Assembly: GCA_003615045.1 (NCBI GenBank)
Contig: ML014265.1
Location: 1 to 44,328 of the forward strand
DNA: 44,328 bases
Direction: 5' to 3'
Origin: Caulochytrium protostelioides
Taxonomy: Eukaryota; Chytridiomycota; Caulochytriomycetes; Caulochytriales; Caulochytriaceae
Shown piece after piece: positions 10,663-21,212 of the stretch (position 1 is its first letter; each line of letters opens with the position of its first letter). Position numbers and translations under genes: made by a program. The notes under the pieces were generated by a model, which worked only from the letters and a program-made list of their open reading frames with translations, did no database searches and was not told the origin of the DNA.

Positions 10663-11505
10663 ACACAAGGCTCAGTAAGCTCACTATCAGTAGTAAGTGT
10701 AATTAGTAATCAAACAACCACTGTGGCGCGGTTTTTTGGCGGTAATGGAGTATGATACCTTTTTCGTCAAATACACGAGCATGGCGAAAGATGGTTTGGG
10801 TCTGAGATCTAGAAACAGTCGCGTCTGGCTGGTCGCACACTGCGGCTTCCTGGCCTTTGAGGGCCAAAGAATCGATGAGTACCGAGGTCAAGGCTGGTAC
10901 AGAGCAACTCTGTCGACGCGGGAAAGAGTACAAAATTGCACATACGCGGCGCAAGGTTTGGATGAAAAGTGAAGGGCAAATGCGAAGGTTATATATTACA
11001 TACTACTTGATCCACTCGCCACGAGCAATACTACGGAAAGAGAATGATAGGCATCGCGGGTCTCGGTCAAAACCCATTCACTTTGTCGTCAGGTGGGATC
11101 GCCGCTGTTGTACGCTTGGCCGCTAGGGCCAAGGGAGCAAGACAAACCTTCGATCAGGGCTATCGGGGCGATCTGTTGCTGGGGGTCGCGTTGTTGATCT
11201 AAGCCACATACAGCGTCCCGCCAGCAAAGCGGGGTTTAAATCCGCTGGACCTGTGTCGGGCGGCATTCCAAGCTCACGCGACAATAATTGTTGCATCGCT
11301 GCTATCGTCGGATCACGCCTGAGCAATGGCAGATCTGGTCAGACAGTAAAGGCACTATACTGGCGATCGCACTGTCGTGAGCTTCATGGGCAGCAGCACC
11401 TAGCTTTGAGTCAGTTTTATGATCTCAAGCCGATCTTCATCATCACCGCTACACACTTACGACTTCACGGTTAAACCTCGTTCGCTAGTTGTCTCCCTGT
11501 TCACC
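10663..11505. other. Divergent intergenic region (IFT121 / coiled-coil gene)
   Basis: About 840 bp shared between two divergent starts, so probably both promoters. A minus-strand open frame at 10703-10954 ends ..APQWLFDY after a possible CAG acceptor near 10915, and could be the last exon of a small gene, but I recognise no family. I looked for an RFX X-box (paired GTTGC half-sites) and saw no convincing one. Confidence 0.35.
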
Positions 11506-14500
11506 ATGAAAAACACGGCCAGAGCGCGCGCCAGCGTGCCTTCTTCCCAGAGTCATCATTTTGAACCCTTGGGCAAGCGCAAGGACAAGGTGTTCTCGGA
11601 GCATGACCTACCACGCTTACCCAAAGACAATCATCCTATAGATCCCATTATTGCAAGCATACCACCTTCACACGTGTATCATCGTGCTTCGCATCAGAAA
11701 ATGGATAGCGCCGCTAATACGCCCACCATGGGTCGTTCCCTACAAAAGCTAGCATCCGCTGTGACGACGCCGAGCCTAAGTCGCTCCGGTCTTCAGCTTC
11801 ATCGTGAGCGTCACCGCGAAAACGGTGATGATCAGCAACAAACCAGTCAGCGCCCGACGTATCATGCAACGACCTCTCCATCTCCAATAACGCATAACCT
11901 TGGGGCTCTAGAGCAAACGCTGTTTGCACCACAGAACAATAGCGCATCGGTCGACACACGTAAAGTCGTGTCACTCTCCCCCTCCGAAGCCGGTTTATCC
12001 CAACCTGTGCGTGAAATGGAAGACTTCACCTCGCAAACTAGTCACCCATGGGCGGATCGCGCAAAGAAACCCCAAAAACTGATCGACGCTTCGTCGCTCA
12101 AGCCTGAGACACCGCCCCACCTCGATGAAGGACAGCTGATTGAGAGCGCCGAATCGGAATCATCGCAGCGAAACCAAATGATGCCAACTCGCGATGATCA
12201 TGCAGATCATGCTGATAACGATCATGCTGATGAAAACTCGACGAGTAAAGAGTATTCAGAAGACTGGGAGCATGTGAAGCCAGCAGCGCCTGCAGTCAGT
12301 GAGTTTCGCCCTGGTTCGAATGTCAACGCCATCTTCGGGAAAGGCGATGAAGTAACTCGCGCACTCGATAATTGCGCTCCGCTGCCGTCACAAAAGTCGT
12401 TTGCAGAAATAACTAAGCAAACAGAACGTCCATCAGCCGGGCAACGCGATGTCAATGATGCTCGCGAAGAGCCCCCTTCCCAAGCCGAGGTGACTCGGCT
12501 TTCTGCGGGGTTAGATCGATCTCTGTCACCGCCACACAGTATCATCAATAACAGTTTGCACCAGAATAGTGGTCGTCATCGCAACGAGGAAGACACGCAC
12601 TTTCACTCCCAGTTACTCAACGCCGGTGCAAGAAAAGAAACGCGCTCAGGCCTTTCTGAGTTTGTGCCCAAATCCGTATATGAAACAGCAATAAGTGAGC
12701 TCGAGCGAGAAAATAGACGTCTTCAAGATGATCTTACCCATACGCAGCGGAACCAGTCCTATTTGCGAAATGCTGATCTCAGCGAACAGGTCAAAAATTT
12801 GAGCACACAGTTACACGATCTCAAACTGCAAGATGATCGACGCCCGTTTGAACTCATTCGCCAAAAGCAGGAGTGGAGTAGCAAATCGGAAAATGACCGC
12901 ACGCTAATGAGGGAACTCATGGAAAAAGTACGTTTAGAAGCGAAAGAACAAGCGGCTGCCGCGGCCGCTGAAAAGACATCCATCAACAGTGAATCAGCAA
13001 TCAGGGTTGTCTCTTCAGCCCATGCAGCTCCAGCCTTTTCCGCTTCGGTCAAGCCTCTTGTTCCGGCGGTGGATGGTCAGCTAAAGACAGACCGCAGGAA
13101 CGCATCTCGACACGGTCGAATGACTCTTGCTCATCGGTCATTGTCCCCAGTGATATGGCACACCCTACAAATTGCAGCTCAAGAAGAAAACAGCTTGCTC
13201 CGTCGTCAAATCTCCAAAGTAAAGTCAGTAGTTTACGACGAAGTGTTCTCTGATCCTTTGCTGGGAGACACGATTCTGCGTTTTATGTCGAAAAATTCGA
13301 CCGACATGGTCAAAGCCATCGAAAATTACGCGTCCGGTATGTCGCACATGGCATTGGATTACGCGTCCCACGTGGATTCAGAGGTGGCTTCCCACTCCCC
13401 TCAGCCTGTCGAGGACTTAAATGGGAAGACACAGTGGTACGTTACGAAACGAAGCTTGGCTTTAGCCGAGAAGGTGCTTCGTCACTTGAACCATCAGGGC
13501 CACTTCCTGGTTGAAACAGTCAATGTCGTTTGCCGATTAAGTGAGTCACAGCGAAATGCTTCACATGAAGGGCAGATGGCGAGGAGAGAACAGCAAACTG
13601 CGCTTGATGCTCTCCGTGCCGACGCCGCGATGACCACCCAGGCCTTGGAGGCACGGTTAGTTCAGCAGGAAGATTATATACAGTCATTGGAAGCCAGTCT
13701 TCGCCAGGCTGAACAAACTGAACAGCTGCGCGCTAAATCTCAGGACGAACTGCAGCAAAAACTAGATATTGCTGAGCATTCACACCAGGAAGAAGTCAAA
13801 CTTCGCGAACTGCTCGAGAGGCAACGAGAGCACGATCGGCTGACTTTCAAGGAGGAAATTCAAACGTTACAGGATCAGATCGTAGATCTGGAAAAGCGTC
13901 CGGCCGTCACTCACAAGAATCAACACGACGATCGGTCAGAGTATATCAAGGATTCGAAATCAACTGGAAGCTCTCTCGGTCCAAAAGTACTCGATTTACA
14001 AGAGCGTTATGAAAAAGAGAAGTTGCATGTGTCGAAGGCAGAGGTCTTGATTGCCGAACTTCGTGAGCAAATTCGCGGTCTCAAACAGCAGATCAGTCCA
14101 CACGTGCCTGAACTCAACCGTCAACAACATGACCATTCGCTAGATATTAATGCGGCCAAGATCGATTTGGCCACAATGCCAGAATTTGTCGAGCTTTTGC
14201 AGCGTGAAAGCGCCACCGCTGCCCAAATTGCTGAGTTGCAGGCTGTGATCACTCAGCAAATCCATGCCACCGACAAGATTAGAGAGGAACGTCAAGTTCT
14301 GGCCACGGCTTTGGCTGAAGCACGTAGACACATGGCCGAGTCCGAAGAATCGTGGAGAAGCCAATTAGATGACGCTCTTTCTGCTCGTGGCATTTTAGAC
14401 GCAGATCGTGCAACGTTGCAGTCCGTTCTTCAGCACTACAAGGAGCAGTATGACCGTATTCGAGGAACATCTGATTTGCCTTTTCAAGAGGAAGGCGCTG

Positions 14501-14826
14501 AGCATCCCTGTGATTTTTTGGCACACTGGAAGCATCTTGAGCTTGTGACCAATAATTTACGCGCCCAGCTTGACGAGACGCATAAGGAGCTGGCTGCGGC
14601 ATTGCATGACCGCGATCAAACATCTGCGGATTTGGATGCATCCCTGCATCATGTTGAACTGTTTCAACAGCAGCTGGTATCTTTGACGGAGCAGTGCCAA
14701 GAGCTGGAGAGGCAGTGCAGTGTGGTGTCTGATCGCGAAAAGCATGCTGTGTCAGAGGCTCAAATTGCGAACCAGAAGCTTGAGCGCCTCAGCCAAGCCT
14801 ATGTTAAGTTCCTTCAAAGTGATTGA
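11506..14826 (+). CDS. Large coiled-coil protein, function unknown
   Basis: Single-exon ORF. I chose ATG at 11506 (context CACCATGA, product MKNTARARA.., 1106 residues) over the in-frame ATG at 11419, which sits in a weak context and would add 29 residues. The first 390 or so residues are polar and low in complexity, with a DHADNDHAD-type acidic patch near 12200. From about residue 400 long Glu/Gln/Leu/Arg-rich segments with heptad spacing indicate extended coiled coils, interrupted near residues 540-690 by a more globular stretch with VYDEVFSDPLLGDTILRFM. The second coiled coil runs to the C-terminus. No enzymatic or zinc motif is seen. The organisation fits a centrosome/basal-body or Golgi-type scaffold. 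Divergence from IFT121 makes a ciliary role worth testing, but that is only context. Confidence 0.8.
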   Translation: MKNTARARASVPSSQSHHFEPLGKRKDKVFSEHDLPRLPKDNHPIDPIIASIPPSHVYHRASHQKMDSAANTPTMGRSLQKLASAVTTPSLSRSGLQLHRERHRENGDDQQQTSQRPTYHATTSPSPITHNLGALEQTLFAPQNNSASVDTRKVVSLSPSEAGLSQPVREMEDFTSQTSHPWADRAKKPQKLIDASSLKPETPPHLDEGQLIESAESESSQRNQMMPTRDDHADHADNDHADENSTSKEYSEDWEHVKPAAPAVSEFRPGSNVNAIFGKGDEVTRALDNCAPLPSQKSFAEITKQTERPSAGQRDVNDAREEPPSQAEVTRLSAGLDRSLSPPHSIINNSLHQNSGRHRNEEDTHFHSQLLNAGARKETRSGLSEFVPKSVYETAISELERENRRLQDDLTHTQRNQSYLRNADLSEQVKNLSTQLHDLKLQDDRRPFELIRQKQEWSSKSENDRTLMRELMEKVRLEAKEQAAAAAAEKTSINSESAIRVVSSAHAAPAFSASVKPLVPAVDGQLKTDRRNASRHGRMTLAHRSLSPVIWHTLQIAAQEENSLLRRQISKVKSVVYDEVFSDPLLGDTILRFMSKNSTDMVKAIENYASGMSHMALDYASHVDSEVASHSPQPVEDLNGKTQWYVTKRSLALAEKVLRHLNHQGHFLVETVNVVCRLSESQRNASHEGQMARREQQTALDALRADAAMTTQALEARLVQQEDYIQSLEASLRQAEQTEQLRAKSQDELQQKLDIAEHSHQEEVKLRELLERQREHDRLTFKEEIQTLQDQIVDLEKRPAVTHKNQHDDRSEYIKDSKSTGSSLGPKVLDLQERYEKEKLHVSKAEVLIAELREQIRGLKQQISPHVPELNRQQHDHSLDINAAKIDLATMPEFVELLQRESATAAQIAELQAVITQQIHATDKIREERQVLATALAEARRHMAESEESWRSQLDDALSARGILDADRATLQSVLQHYKEQYDRIRGTSDLPFQEEGAEHPCDFLAHWKHLELVTNNLRAQLDETHKELAAALHDRDQTSADLDASLHHVELFQQQLVSLTEQCQELERQCSVVSDREKHAVSEAQIANQKLERLSQAYVKFLQSD

Positions 14827-15325
14827 TGCGAATTCTTTACCATCCTCAGGTTGATGAAGCTTTGACTCGGCTAAACATAGACAGCACTGTTATAATATCC
14901 CTAGAACACACTATAGTGTCCGCGTGTAATTGCCAGAAGCTGACATCTCATGATCATGGCATGGCATGGCATGGGCTCACTGCATAAACTATTACGAACG
15001 GATATGAAGTAACCATTCGGTGGGGCGAGATATGATTCAACAAGCCGGAGCAAACCATTTGCAAAGTTTAGTTGTCAGGAGGATACAAGTTGCAACATCA
15101 TTGCAATCTCCTTATATCAATGTAGAGCCAAACAAGGGTGATTGAATCCCCTCTTTACAAGGGTTTTAGGTTTTGTTGTTCGTACTTTGAGCGGCAAACG
15201 TCAGCGACGCATCAGCCGTTTGCATCCGACAAGCTGCAAGAGTCTTATTCATCTTGATCGGTTGGCAGTGGAGTAACGAGTTCAAGACTACATCTAAGAA
15301 TGTCAGGGTGCGGTGCGACACCCAT
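14827..15325. other. Convergent intergenic region, no gene seen
   Basis: About 500 bp between the 3' ends of the coiled-coil gene and the URB2-like gene. It is A/T-richer than its flanks and has a short ATGGC pentamer run near 14955-14973. No open frame or RNA gene could be supported. Confidence 0.5.
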
Positions 15326-18300
15326 TCAGCGACGAACCTGCTGATACTCTAAGACCCACGTACGGAACAAACCACGGATACGATCGGTGGCCTCGAGTCC
15401 GAAAATTTCGGAAGCCGCCATCAAATGATCCAGCATGCGTTGATCCATCAGACTGAGCAATGCGAACACCGCGATTTTCAAAGACCCTTGAAGTTCAGGT
15501 CGGAAAGGCGTGAACTGCGGGTTGAGACGGCGCACCAGATCCAGAGACTTCGCCGCGGCGGAGCCCTGACCAAGCGAGTTCGAGAAATCAGTATGAATCG
15601 CAGAACCTGCGACCAAGAAGCGTGAGCGAAGAGCACCCTCGAACTCCAGCAGCATGCCAAGCAGAGCCGGCGCAGCTAGTGCCAGGCGGTGACGGTGCTG
15701 TTTTTCAAAGACACGGAAATCATGCTTGAACGAAAGGTGTCGTACATTGGCAAGTTGCTGGAAGAGAAGGGCCAGACGATCCATTTGAGGCGTGACGCGA
15801 GAAATCAATGACGTATCAGACTCCATACCTCTACTCAACGGCAGAGTGGCAGACGGGTCGCTGGAAATCGCTCGGGGGGCAGCACTGCGTTTGATCAGTA
15901 CAAGCACGCTTTTCAGAATCGATGCGATGCCGACAACAAGTCCGAGATCCAAGTGATGAATATAGAGACGGATCAAACTTGAACAAATCGACGCTCCATG
16001 CTCGAAAAGAGTGTCAATCGCAGCGTCATCTAACCCATTGTCACGCGCCATCTTAACGAGGAACAGCGACACGACACTGGCTGTATGAGAAAGCTGTTCC
16101 AACGAAAAAGACAGTTTCATCTCAAGAATCTGAGAGATGACACCAAGGATAGCAACAGAATCGTCGAAGTTCCCAGGAAGTGAGCCACTGATCGCCAAAT
16201 TGGTCGCCAATGTTGTCACAATGGAAGATGAGACTTCGTAACGCGTTCCAGGCGAAAAGTGGCGAGTGTAACAACTCAAGAGCGGCCTCAAAAGCTGAAT
16301 GAAAAACTTGCGAGAGAAACTGTCGGCGCTGGATGCCGCACTCTCCAAGCCCTTGGTGCAGAGGGAAATCATATGGTGACAGAGTTCAAATGGCCAGTCG
16401 TGGATGATCGCATCGATCTGAGCAAACATACCGCTAGAGGTGTGGGTATCAGCGGTCGAAAAGACGTTCTGCAGCCCACTAAGCATGCATTCGGCAATCG
16501 CCAGGTTGACAGTTAATTGCGGCAGCATGACGAGTAAGGATGAAGCCCATGCGAAGGCGGCATCCGAATAACGCCGCTTCACGCACTCCGCTGCACGAAG
16601 AACAGTGCACTGGACCAGCGTGTTTTTCATAACATCAGGGAGGTAGATCACAATGCGCGATGCAAAGTAAGCAGCATCTAAATCACCTTCGTAGTGGTTA
16701 AAATCCATGATCCGGTCGATGAGTGAAGAAGCCACTTGATCACACAAGTCTTGTGAAAACGTTGCGCCACGGCCACTTTCCTTCAGCCACAGCTCCTGTG
16801 CTTCTAAAGCCATGCCCAGTCGGCGCCAGTCATGATGCTTCATCGCATCCAAAGCGAGCTCGGCTTGATACTCTGCAGAATGTTGCAAACAAGCAAGCCC
16901 AGACACCACTGGTGTACAGTAGGTCCATGCAGCATGAGCGGCATCGTCGTTGGATGTCAGTTGTGCATCAAGACTCGATGTATGAGGAGTCAACATGATG
17001 GCTGCAAAGACGTCACGTTGCAGCACCGACCAACCGAGGGAATGGGTGCCCCACCACGTCGGGGAAGTCATGACAACGGTGCGGCAGTTCGGCGAGGCTT
17101 GCGGGATCAGGCAATCAAGCGCTTGCTGCATGCATGACTGCCATGAAGCCTTCTGTGTCTTACCAGAAGACCGTGTTGCATACTCAACCATCAAAACCGA
17201 CTGAAGTAGTACATCAGCCACCGAAGAGGATAGCCAGCCAAATGGCACCATCCTCACCAATCCGAGCGTTGTGGTAGCCTGCCGGCGCAATGTAGCAGAC
17301 GGGCGTTTCTGTGATTTCGTGGCAGCGATCCCCGATACGATTTTTTCGAACGTGCTCGAGTCCCAAGAAAAGTCCGGAGTATCGGAACTGCTCACAAAGT
17401 GGCTCAACGGCTCGGACAGAGCCGGATGGCTGGCCATGCATCGCAGGACTTCCGTGCGGATGCATCGAGCAATTACATTCGAAAGCGGCTTGCTGTCATA
17501 GACCCGGCGGTTACTCAACAGATCTTGCGCGATGCTAGCCATGCTCACATACCCACGGGGCATGATAGGGGCTTTGTGCACCTGAACGAACACATTGATC
17601 AGATGACTGTACAGCGAGCCGTGGACATCGGCAGGAAGCGTGGTTGCCACAACATCAAAATGATCGGCAAATACATACCAGGCCGCAATGATTAGCTCAG
17701 CCAACGAAGCAGGGGACTGTGAAACGTGCCACTCAGCTTTCAGATTCAGAGAGTCGCAGGCGGCCATCTGAGTGGCGAAATTGGACAGATACGTCATGGC
17801 GGGTGTACTGTAGCCGTTCATGCGCTCCAGAAGTGACAAAGAGGCATACAGCGCGATCAACGCTGTATGGTAATCTTCCTTGTGAGGATACAGCAAATTG
17901 TCAGGGACCAATGATCGTTGCTCTACAAACTCAGAGAGCAGGGCTTCTACGCCTCGCGGCATAATGGCGGCCATCACTTCAATCGGAAAGTAAAGACGAA
18001 CCTGAGAGATGAACCAGAGGGCTTCGTTGCGAACAGTGTTGTCGGAAGCGGAGGCCAAAGGAGACCACAGGTCCGTCAGCAAGGTTGTCCACGACGCGAC
18101 AATGACCACACGTTCACGGAGGACGTCCGGGGAGATGTGTGACAATATGGCGAGATTGATCTTCCACACTAGCATGTAGGCAGCGGGGGCAATGGACTTG
18201 GCGCTGCTGTCAGAACTGGACTTGCAACGTTTGCTGGAACGGTTACAGACATCTATTTCAGTGCTCATGGCATCCATGACAGGCAAGACTTGCTCAAGAA

Positions 18301-19966
18301 CCAACGGCGCGGTCGCATTCCCAACACACTCAGAGATGTGGGAGATCCGCGCGTAAACGTGACTCTCGTCTGACTGGCGACTGTCCATGAGGGCCCGAAG
18401 ACAGCATGCAACGACCCAGGGCAGCTGACGGGAACGAATATAAGCAGCGACGGCCGTGGCGACAAAGTGATCAGCGGCAGCCGTCGCCGAGATGTTGCGA
18501 CCATCCACCGTGAAAACAGAGAGCCACAGGTCTCGCATCTCAACGTCAGACACAAGGCGGGTGTCGATGTCGAAAATGAGCGAGGACAGCTTCAATCGAT
18601 AAGCCGTGTTGCTAGCAGCTGATGCAGCGCCCGTGGTAAGCCAGCCCCGCATATCCTGCTGCTGAATAATGCCAAAATCGTCCTGAGTTCCAATGTAAAG
18701 ACGGAAACGCTGGATGGCCAGGATCAGTCGTAAGCTGGCACTCCAGGAGGCCGAATCAGGATGGGCATGCAGGTAGTGATGGAGATTGACTAGCATCAAT
18801 CGCACCATGTGATAGGTTTGCTGAACGGAGATGGCATCGCGGCGAGGCTTCCAGGCCTGAGAATCGGCGAGCTGTCGCGCAGCAGCATTCTCAAGGTACA
18901 TTTCCACAAAATGGACTAAGGCAGTTTGGCCAGCCGAGTAGGTACACATGGTTGCTAAAAGGGCAAAAAGGGGTGCCGTGCTTGCATGACGACTCTTCGC
19001 CGACTCGTTGTCACCTAGGGTCTCAAGCAAGGCGGCATCGAACCCGACGGTGCCACTGCTACTCGTCAGCGTAGTCGATAAAGCCTCCGCTGCCTCGCTT
19101 ATCAGGTAAATCCATGAGGAGTTCAAAATCGCTAGATTGCAAAGACGCCGGAACTGCCGGATGCGGGTCTTCAGCATGTCTGGCGTGCCGTGAGACGTCA
19201 GCAGCGGAATCATAGTCGGAAGGATATCCGCGCAAACTTGCGTCAGCATCTTTTTACTCTGAAGACCTAGCTGTTGCTCAACAGCAGAGTAAATCAACTC
19301 GAACAGCCATGCCAGAGTGGTATCCAACGTAGTCATGGCATCCGGTGAAGCCACAGTGTCGATCCCTCGCAAAATGCAGGCAAGTCGGCTTTGGATCAGC
19401 GCCATTTGATCGATGGAAACAATAAGGTTAAAGGCATTGTGCTTGGCGAGGTGTACGAGCGTTCCGCAGACCAGATAGAGACATTCGCGGGTTTGCGGCG
19501 AGACATACTGCTCGTCCAGGAGGGTCGTTAGCAACACGACCGGATATTCACGCGCTTCCGGTGCCGGAGGGCATTCGGACAAGATGGATAGCATAAATGT
19601 CCACATACATGGTGCGAAGACAGCGGGGCAAGCTTCCTCGGTTTCGCTCACATCGAAGGGAAGGCGTCGCTTCCCGTAGCAAGGGCGGGCGGCCGTCTTG
19701 ATTATCCACTCAAGTAAAAATGTCTGACGCTCCAGGATCGACAAGGGGCCCTCGGCGGCGCTTGCTGAGTTGGGAGTTTGAGACGGAGCGCAGCTGACAT
19801 TTTCCTGCAGACCGGCGTTCCACCAGGCACGAGCCCAGGCCACTTTGCCGGCCGGGCTCCCAGATTTCCCAAAAAGAATCTTGGGCACGGCATGGGGCGG
19901 TGCCGTGGCCGGGTCCGTGGTCTCCAGCGACCAGACCTCAGGCGCAGCCTTGACTCGGACGCCCAT
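15326..19966 (-). CDS. URB2: URB2/NPA2-like nucleolar ribosome biogenesis protein
   Basis: Single-exon ORF; the first in-frame ATG is at 19966 (upstream codons as far as 20026 are open but start with TTG), giving 1546 residues. The protein is almost wholly alpha-helical with irregular repeats, as in HEAT-like scaffolds. The last 170 residues resemble the URB2/Npa2 C-terminal domain: FKHDFRVFEKQHRHRL, then SLKIAVFALLSLMD..MLDHLMAASE and a final RGLFRTWVLEYQQ, matching the family pattern of a short 'LLDLM..L..L.......FK.LY.dY' close. URB2 acts in early 60S pre-ribosomes in the nucleolus. Length is near that of human URB2 (about 1524) and longer than yeast (1174). The family call rests mainly on the C-terminal block, so another large HEAT protein is possible. 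Confidence 0.65.
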   Translation of the reverse strand: MGVRVKAAPEVWSLETTDPATAPPHAVPKILFGKSGSPAGKVAWARAWWNAGLQENVSCAPSQTPNSASAAEGPLSILERQTFLLEWIIKTAARPCYGKRRLPFDVSETEEACPAVFAPCMWTFMLSILSECPPAPEAREYPVVLLTTLLDEQYVSPQTRECLYLVCGTLVHLAKHNAFNLIVSIDQMALIQSRLACILRGIDTVASPDAMTTLDTTLAWLFELIYSAVEQQLGLQSKKMLTQVCADILPTMIPLLTSHGTPDMLKTRIRQFRRLCNLAILNSSWIYLISEAAEALSTTLTSSSGTVGFDAALLETLGDNESAKSRHASTAPLFALLATMCTYSAGQTALVHFVEMYLENAAARQLADSQAWKPRRDAISVQQTYHMVRLMLVNLHHYLHAHPDSASWSASLRLILAIQRFRLYIGTQDDFGIIQQQDMRGWLTTGAASAASNTAYRLKLSSLIFDIDTRLVSDVEMRDLWLSVFTVDGRNISATAAADHFVATAVAAYIRSRQLPWVVACCLRALMDSRQSDESHVYARISHISECVGNATAPLVLEQVLPVMDAMSTEIDVCNRSSKRCKSSSDSSAKSIAPAAYMLVWKINLAILSHISPDVLRERVVIVASWTTLLTDLWSPLASASDNTVRNEALWFISQVRLYFPIEVMAAIMPRGVEALLSEFVEQRSLVPDNLLYPHKEDYHTALIALYASLSLLERMNGYSTPAMTYLSNFATQMAACDSLNLKAEWHVSQSPASLAELIIAAWYVFADHFDVVATTLPADVHGSLYSHLINVFVQVHKAPIMPRGYVSMASIAQDLLSNRRVYDSKPLSNVIARCIRTEVLRCMASHPALSEPLSHFVSSSDTPDFSWDSSTFEKIVSGIAATKSQKRPSATLRRQATTTLGLVRMVPFGWLSSSVADVLLQSVLMVEYATRSSGKTQKASWQSCMQQALDCLIPQASPNCRTVVMTSPTWWGTHSLGWSVLQRDVFAAIMLTPHTSSLDAQLTSNDDAAHAAWTYCTPVVSGLACLQHSAEYQAELALDAMKHHDWRRLGMALEAQELWLKESGRGATFSQDLCDQVASSLIDRIMDFNHYEGDLDAAYFASRIVIYLPDVMKNTLVQCTVLRAAECVKRRYSDAAFAWASSLLVMLPQLTVNLAIAECMLSGLQNVFSTADTHTSSGMFAQIDAIIHDWPFELCHHMISLCTKGLESAASSADSFSRKFFIQLLRPLLSCYTRHFSPGTRYEVSSSIVTTLATNLAISGSLPGNFDDSVAILGVISQILEMKLSFSLEQLSHTASVVSLFLVKMARDNGLDDAAIDTLFEHGASICSSLIRLYIHHLDLGLVVGIASILKSVLVLIKRSAAPRAISSDPSATLPLSRGMESDTSLISRVTPQMDRLALLFQQLANVRHLSFKHDFRVFEKQHRHRLALAAPALLGMLLEFEGALRSRFLVAGSAIHTDFSNSLGQGSAAAKSLDLVRRLNPQFTPFRPELQGSLKIAVFALLSLMDQRMLDHLMAASEIFGLEATDRIRGLFRTWVLEYQQVRR

Positions 19967-20026
19967 GGCTACGACGGGGTCAGGAGTGAGGGTAAAAGGG
20001 AACGATACCGCGTTATCCGAAGGCAA

Positions 20027-21212
20027 TAGACTACGCCGTGATGGACCAGGAAACGATGGGGTCGGCCTCAGGTGAGCTCATCGAGTGTGAGCGAACAAGC
20101 GATGAGAAGCTCGCGTGACCGCCTTGACGGCACTAACCGGCAAGCAGGAAAACCTGACCAGTATAGCACATGTCTGAAATCGTAGCCCACCTTTCATCGT
20201 CGTCTGGACTGGGCCGCGGGGCTGCGTGCGTGTATATGTGCGTCCATCGATCGGTATCTGTGGTCAGCCAGCGGGGCCGAGCCTTCCCGCGACGAAGTCC
20301 CGCAAGAGCCGAAACCCCGACCCCGACCCCGACTCATTCGCCCGTGCGCCCCCGGCCTGACCTGAGCCCGGTTCGGGGACCCACCAACCGGCAAAATTCA
20401 AAAGCAAAAATCATCCCAACGTATCACTTCCTTCGTCCGCCATGGCGTTGGACTGACGCGCCGACATGGACTTCCGCTACATCACACACGCATGGAGGGA
20501 TATGAAAACCGACGTTCGTCTTGGTACTCAGGAACCCGACGAAGCCGGTCGTCCGTAACCCCCTTCGCCTTGTATGCAATGGCCTCCCATCTCTGCCACT
20601 CAGTATGTGGCCAAGGCTTGCTCGGCGGGCGTTTATCGCGCATATCGCCATGTCACCACCATCAGCGGACCGCGATCGCGTGTGCATGCAGGATCGCTCG
20701 TCATGGTCCTGTGGAAGAGAGAACAGAATCTCAATCCTGCAATATCGTCGCTGCTGAGTTGCTCGGCCCAAACGGGGGCAATGGAAGTTGCGATGAGGAG
20801 ACCGATGAGCTATAGAATAATGAGAGTTAGACTTCCACTCTTCTTCGCATCCCCACTTCAGAAACGGATATCCCTTCACTGGCCAGCCCTCATGGAATAA
20901 GCCATTGATGTTGCACTTCCCTTTTGCAGTGATAACCGCATCGAAAGGAAGGCCGCTGCGGCGGTGCCAGTAGGGGATGCTGCGCGGGGGAGGGACCCTC
21001 ATCGCGCCCCTGATCGATATGTAAAGCTGGCCACTGAACTGACGGGGTTAACTCCGCTGCCGATGATAATAACACCACACAATGAACAGCGAACGAGACG
21101 GGCCGCACCATTCTTGTCGACACACTGACTGCTCTATACTACCTCCCGATACCTCTTCTTTTTTGTTTCAAGCAGTCAACCAACCGCCCATCGCAACTCA
21201 TTTGCTCCGAAC
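20027..21212. other. Poorly resolved gap, possible small gene
   Basis: About 1.2 kb between URB2-like and C1D. The first 400 bp are G/C-rich and probably hold the URB2 promoter. A run of short proline codons near 20310-20340 is low complexity. The stretch 20466-20900 may hold a small spliced gene (listed separately). A minus-strand ORF at 20424-21002 overlaps it and is equally unassigned. Confidence 0.35.
20466..20900 (+). CDS. Possible small spliced gene, unrecognised
   Basis: ATG at 20466 opens MDFRYITHAWRDMKTD and continues to ..QEPDEAGRP before a TAA at 20559. Codon choice resembles neighbouring real genes. A pyrimidine-rich acceptor (CCACTCAG) ends at 20623 and is followed by an open frame, YVAKACSAGVYRAYRHVT.., that stops at 20900. 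I found no donor that joins these two frames cleanly: the GTAACC at 20557 gives the wrong phase for this second frame. I recognise no family. It may be two unrelated open frames. Confidence 0.25.

Noticed and set aside
11214-11265. tRNA-like stretch with GGGTTTAAATCC
   Set aside because: A T-arm-like hairpin forms, but there is no matching acceptor stem or D-arm at the right distance.
20424-21002. Minus-strand ORF of 192 codons upstream of C1D
   Set aside because: No domain, Arg/His-rich composition typical of a shadow frame, and no ATG context or neighbouring exon to support it; left as part of the unresolved gap.
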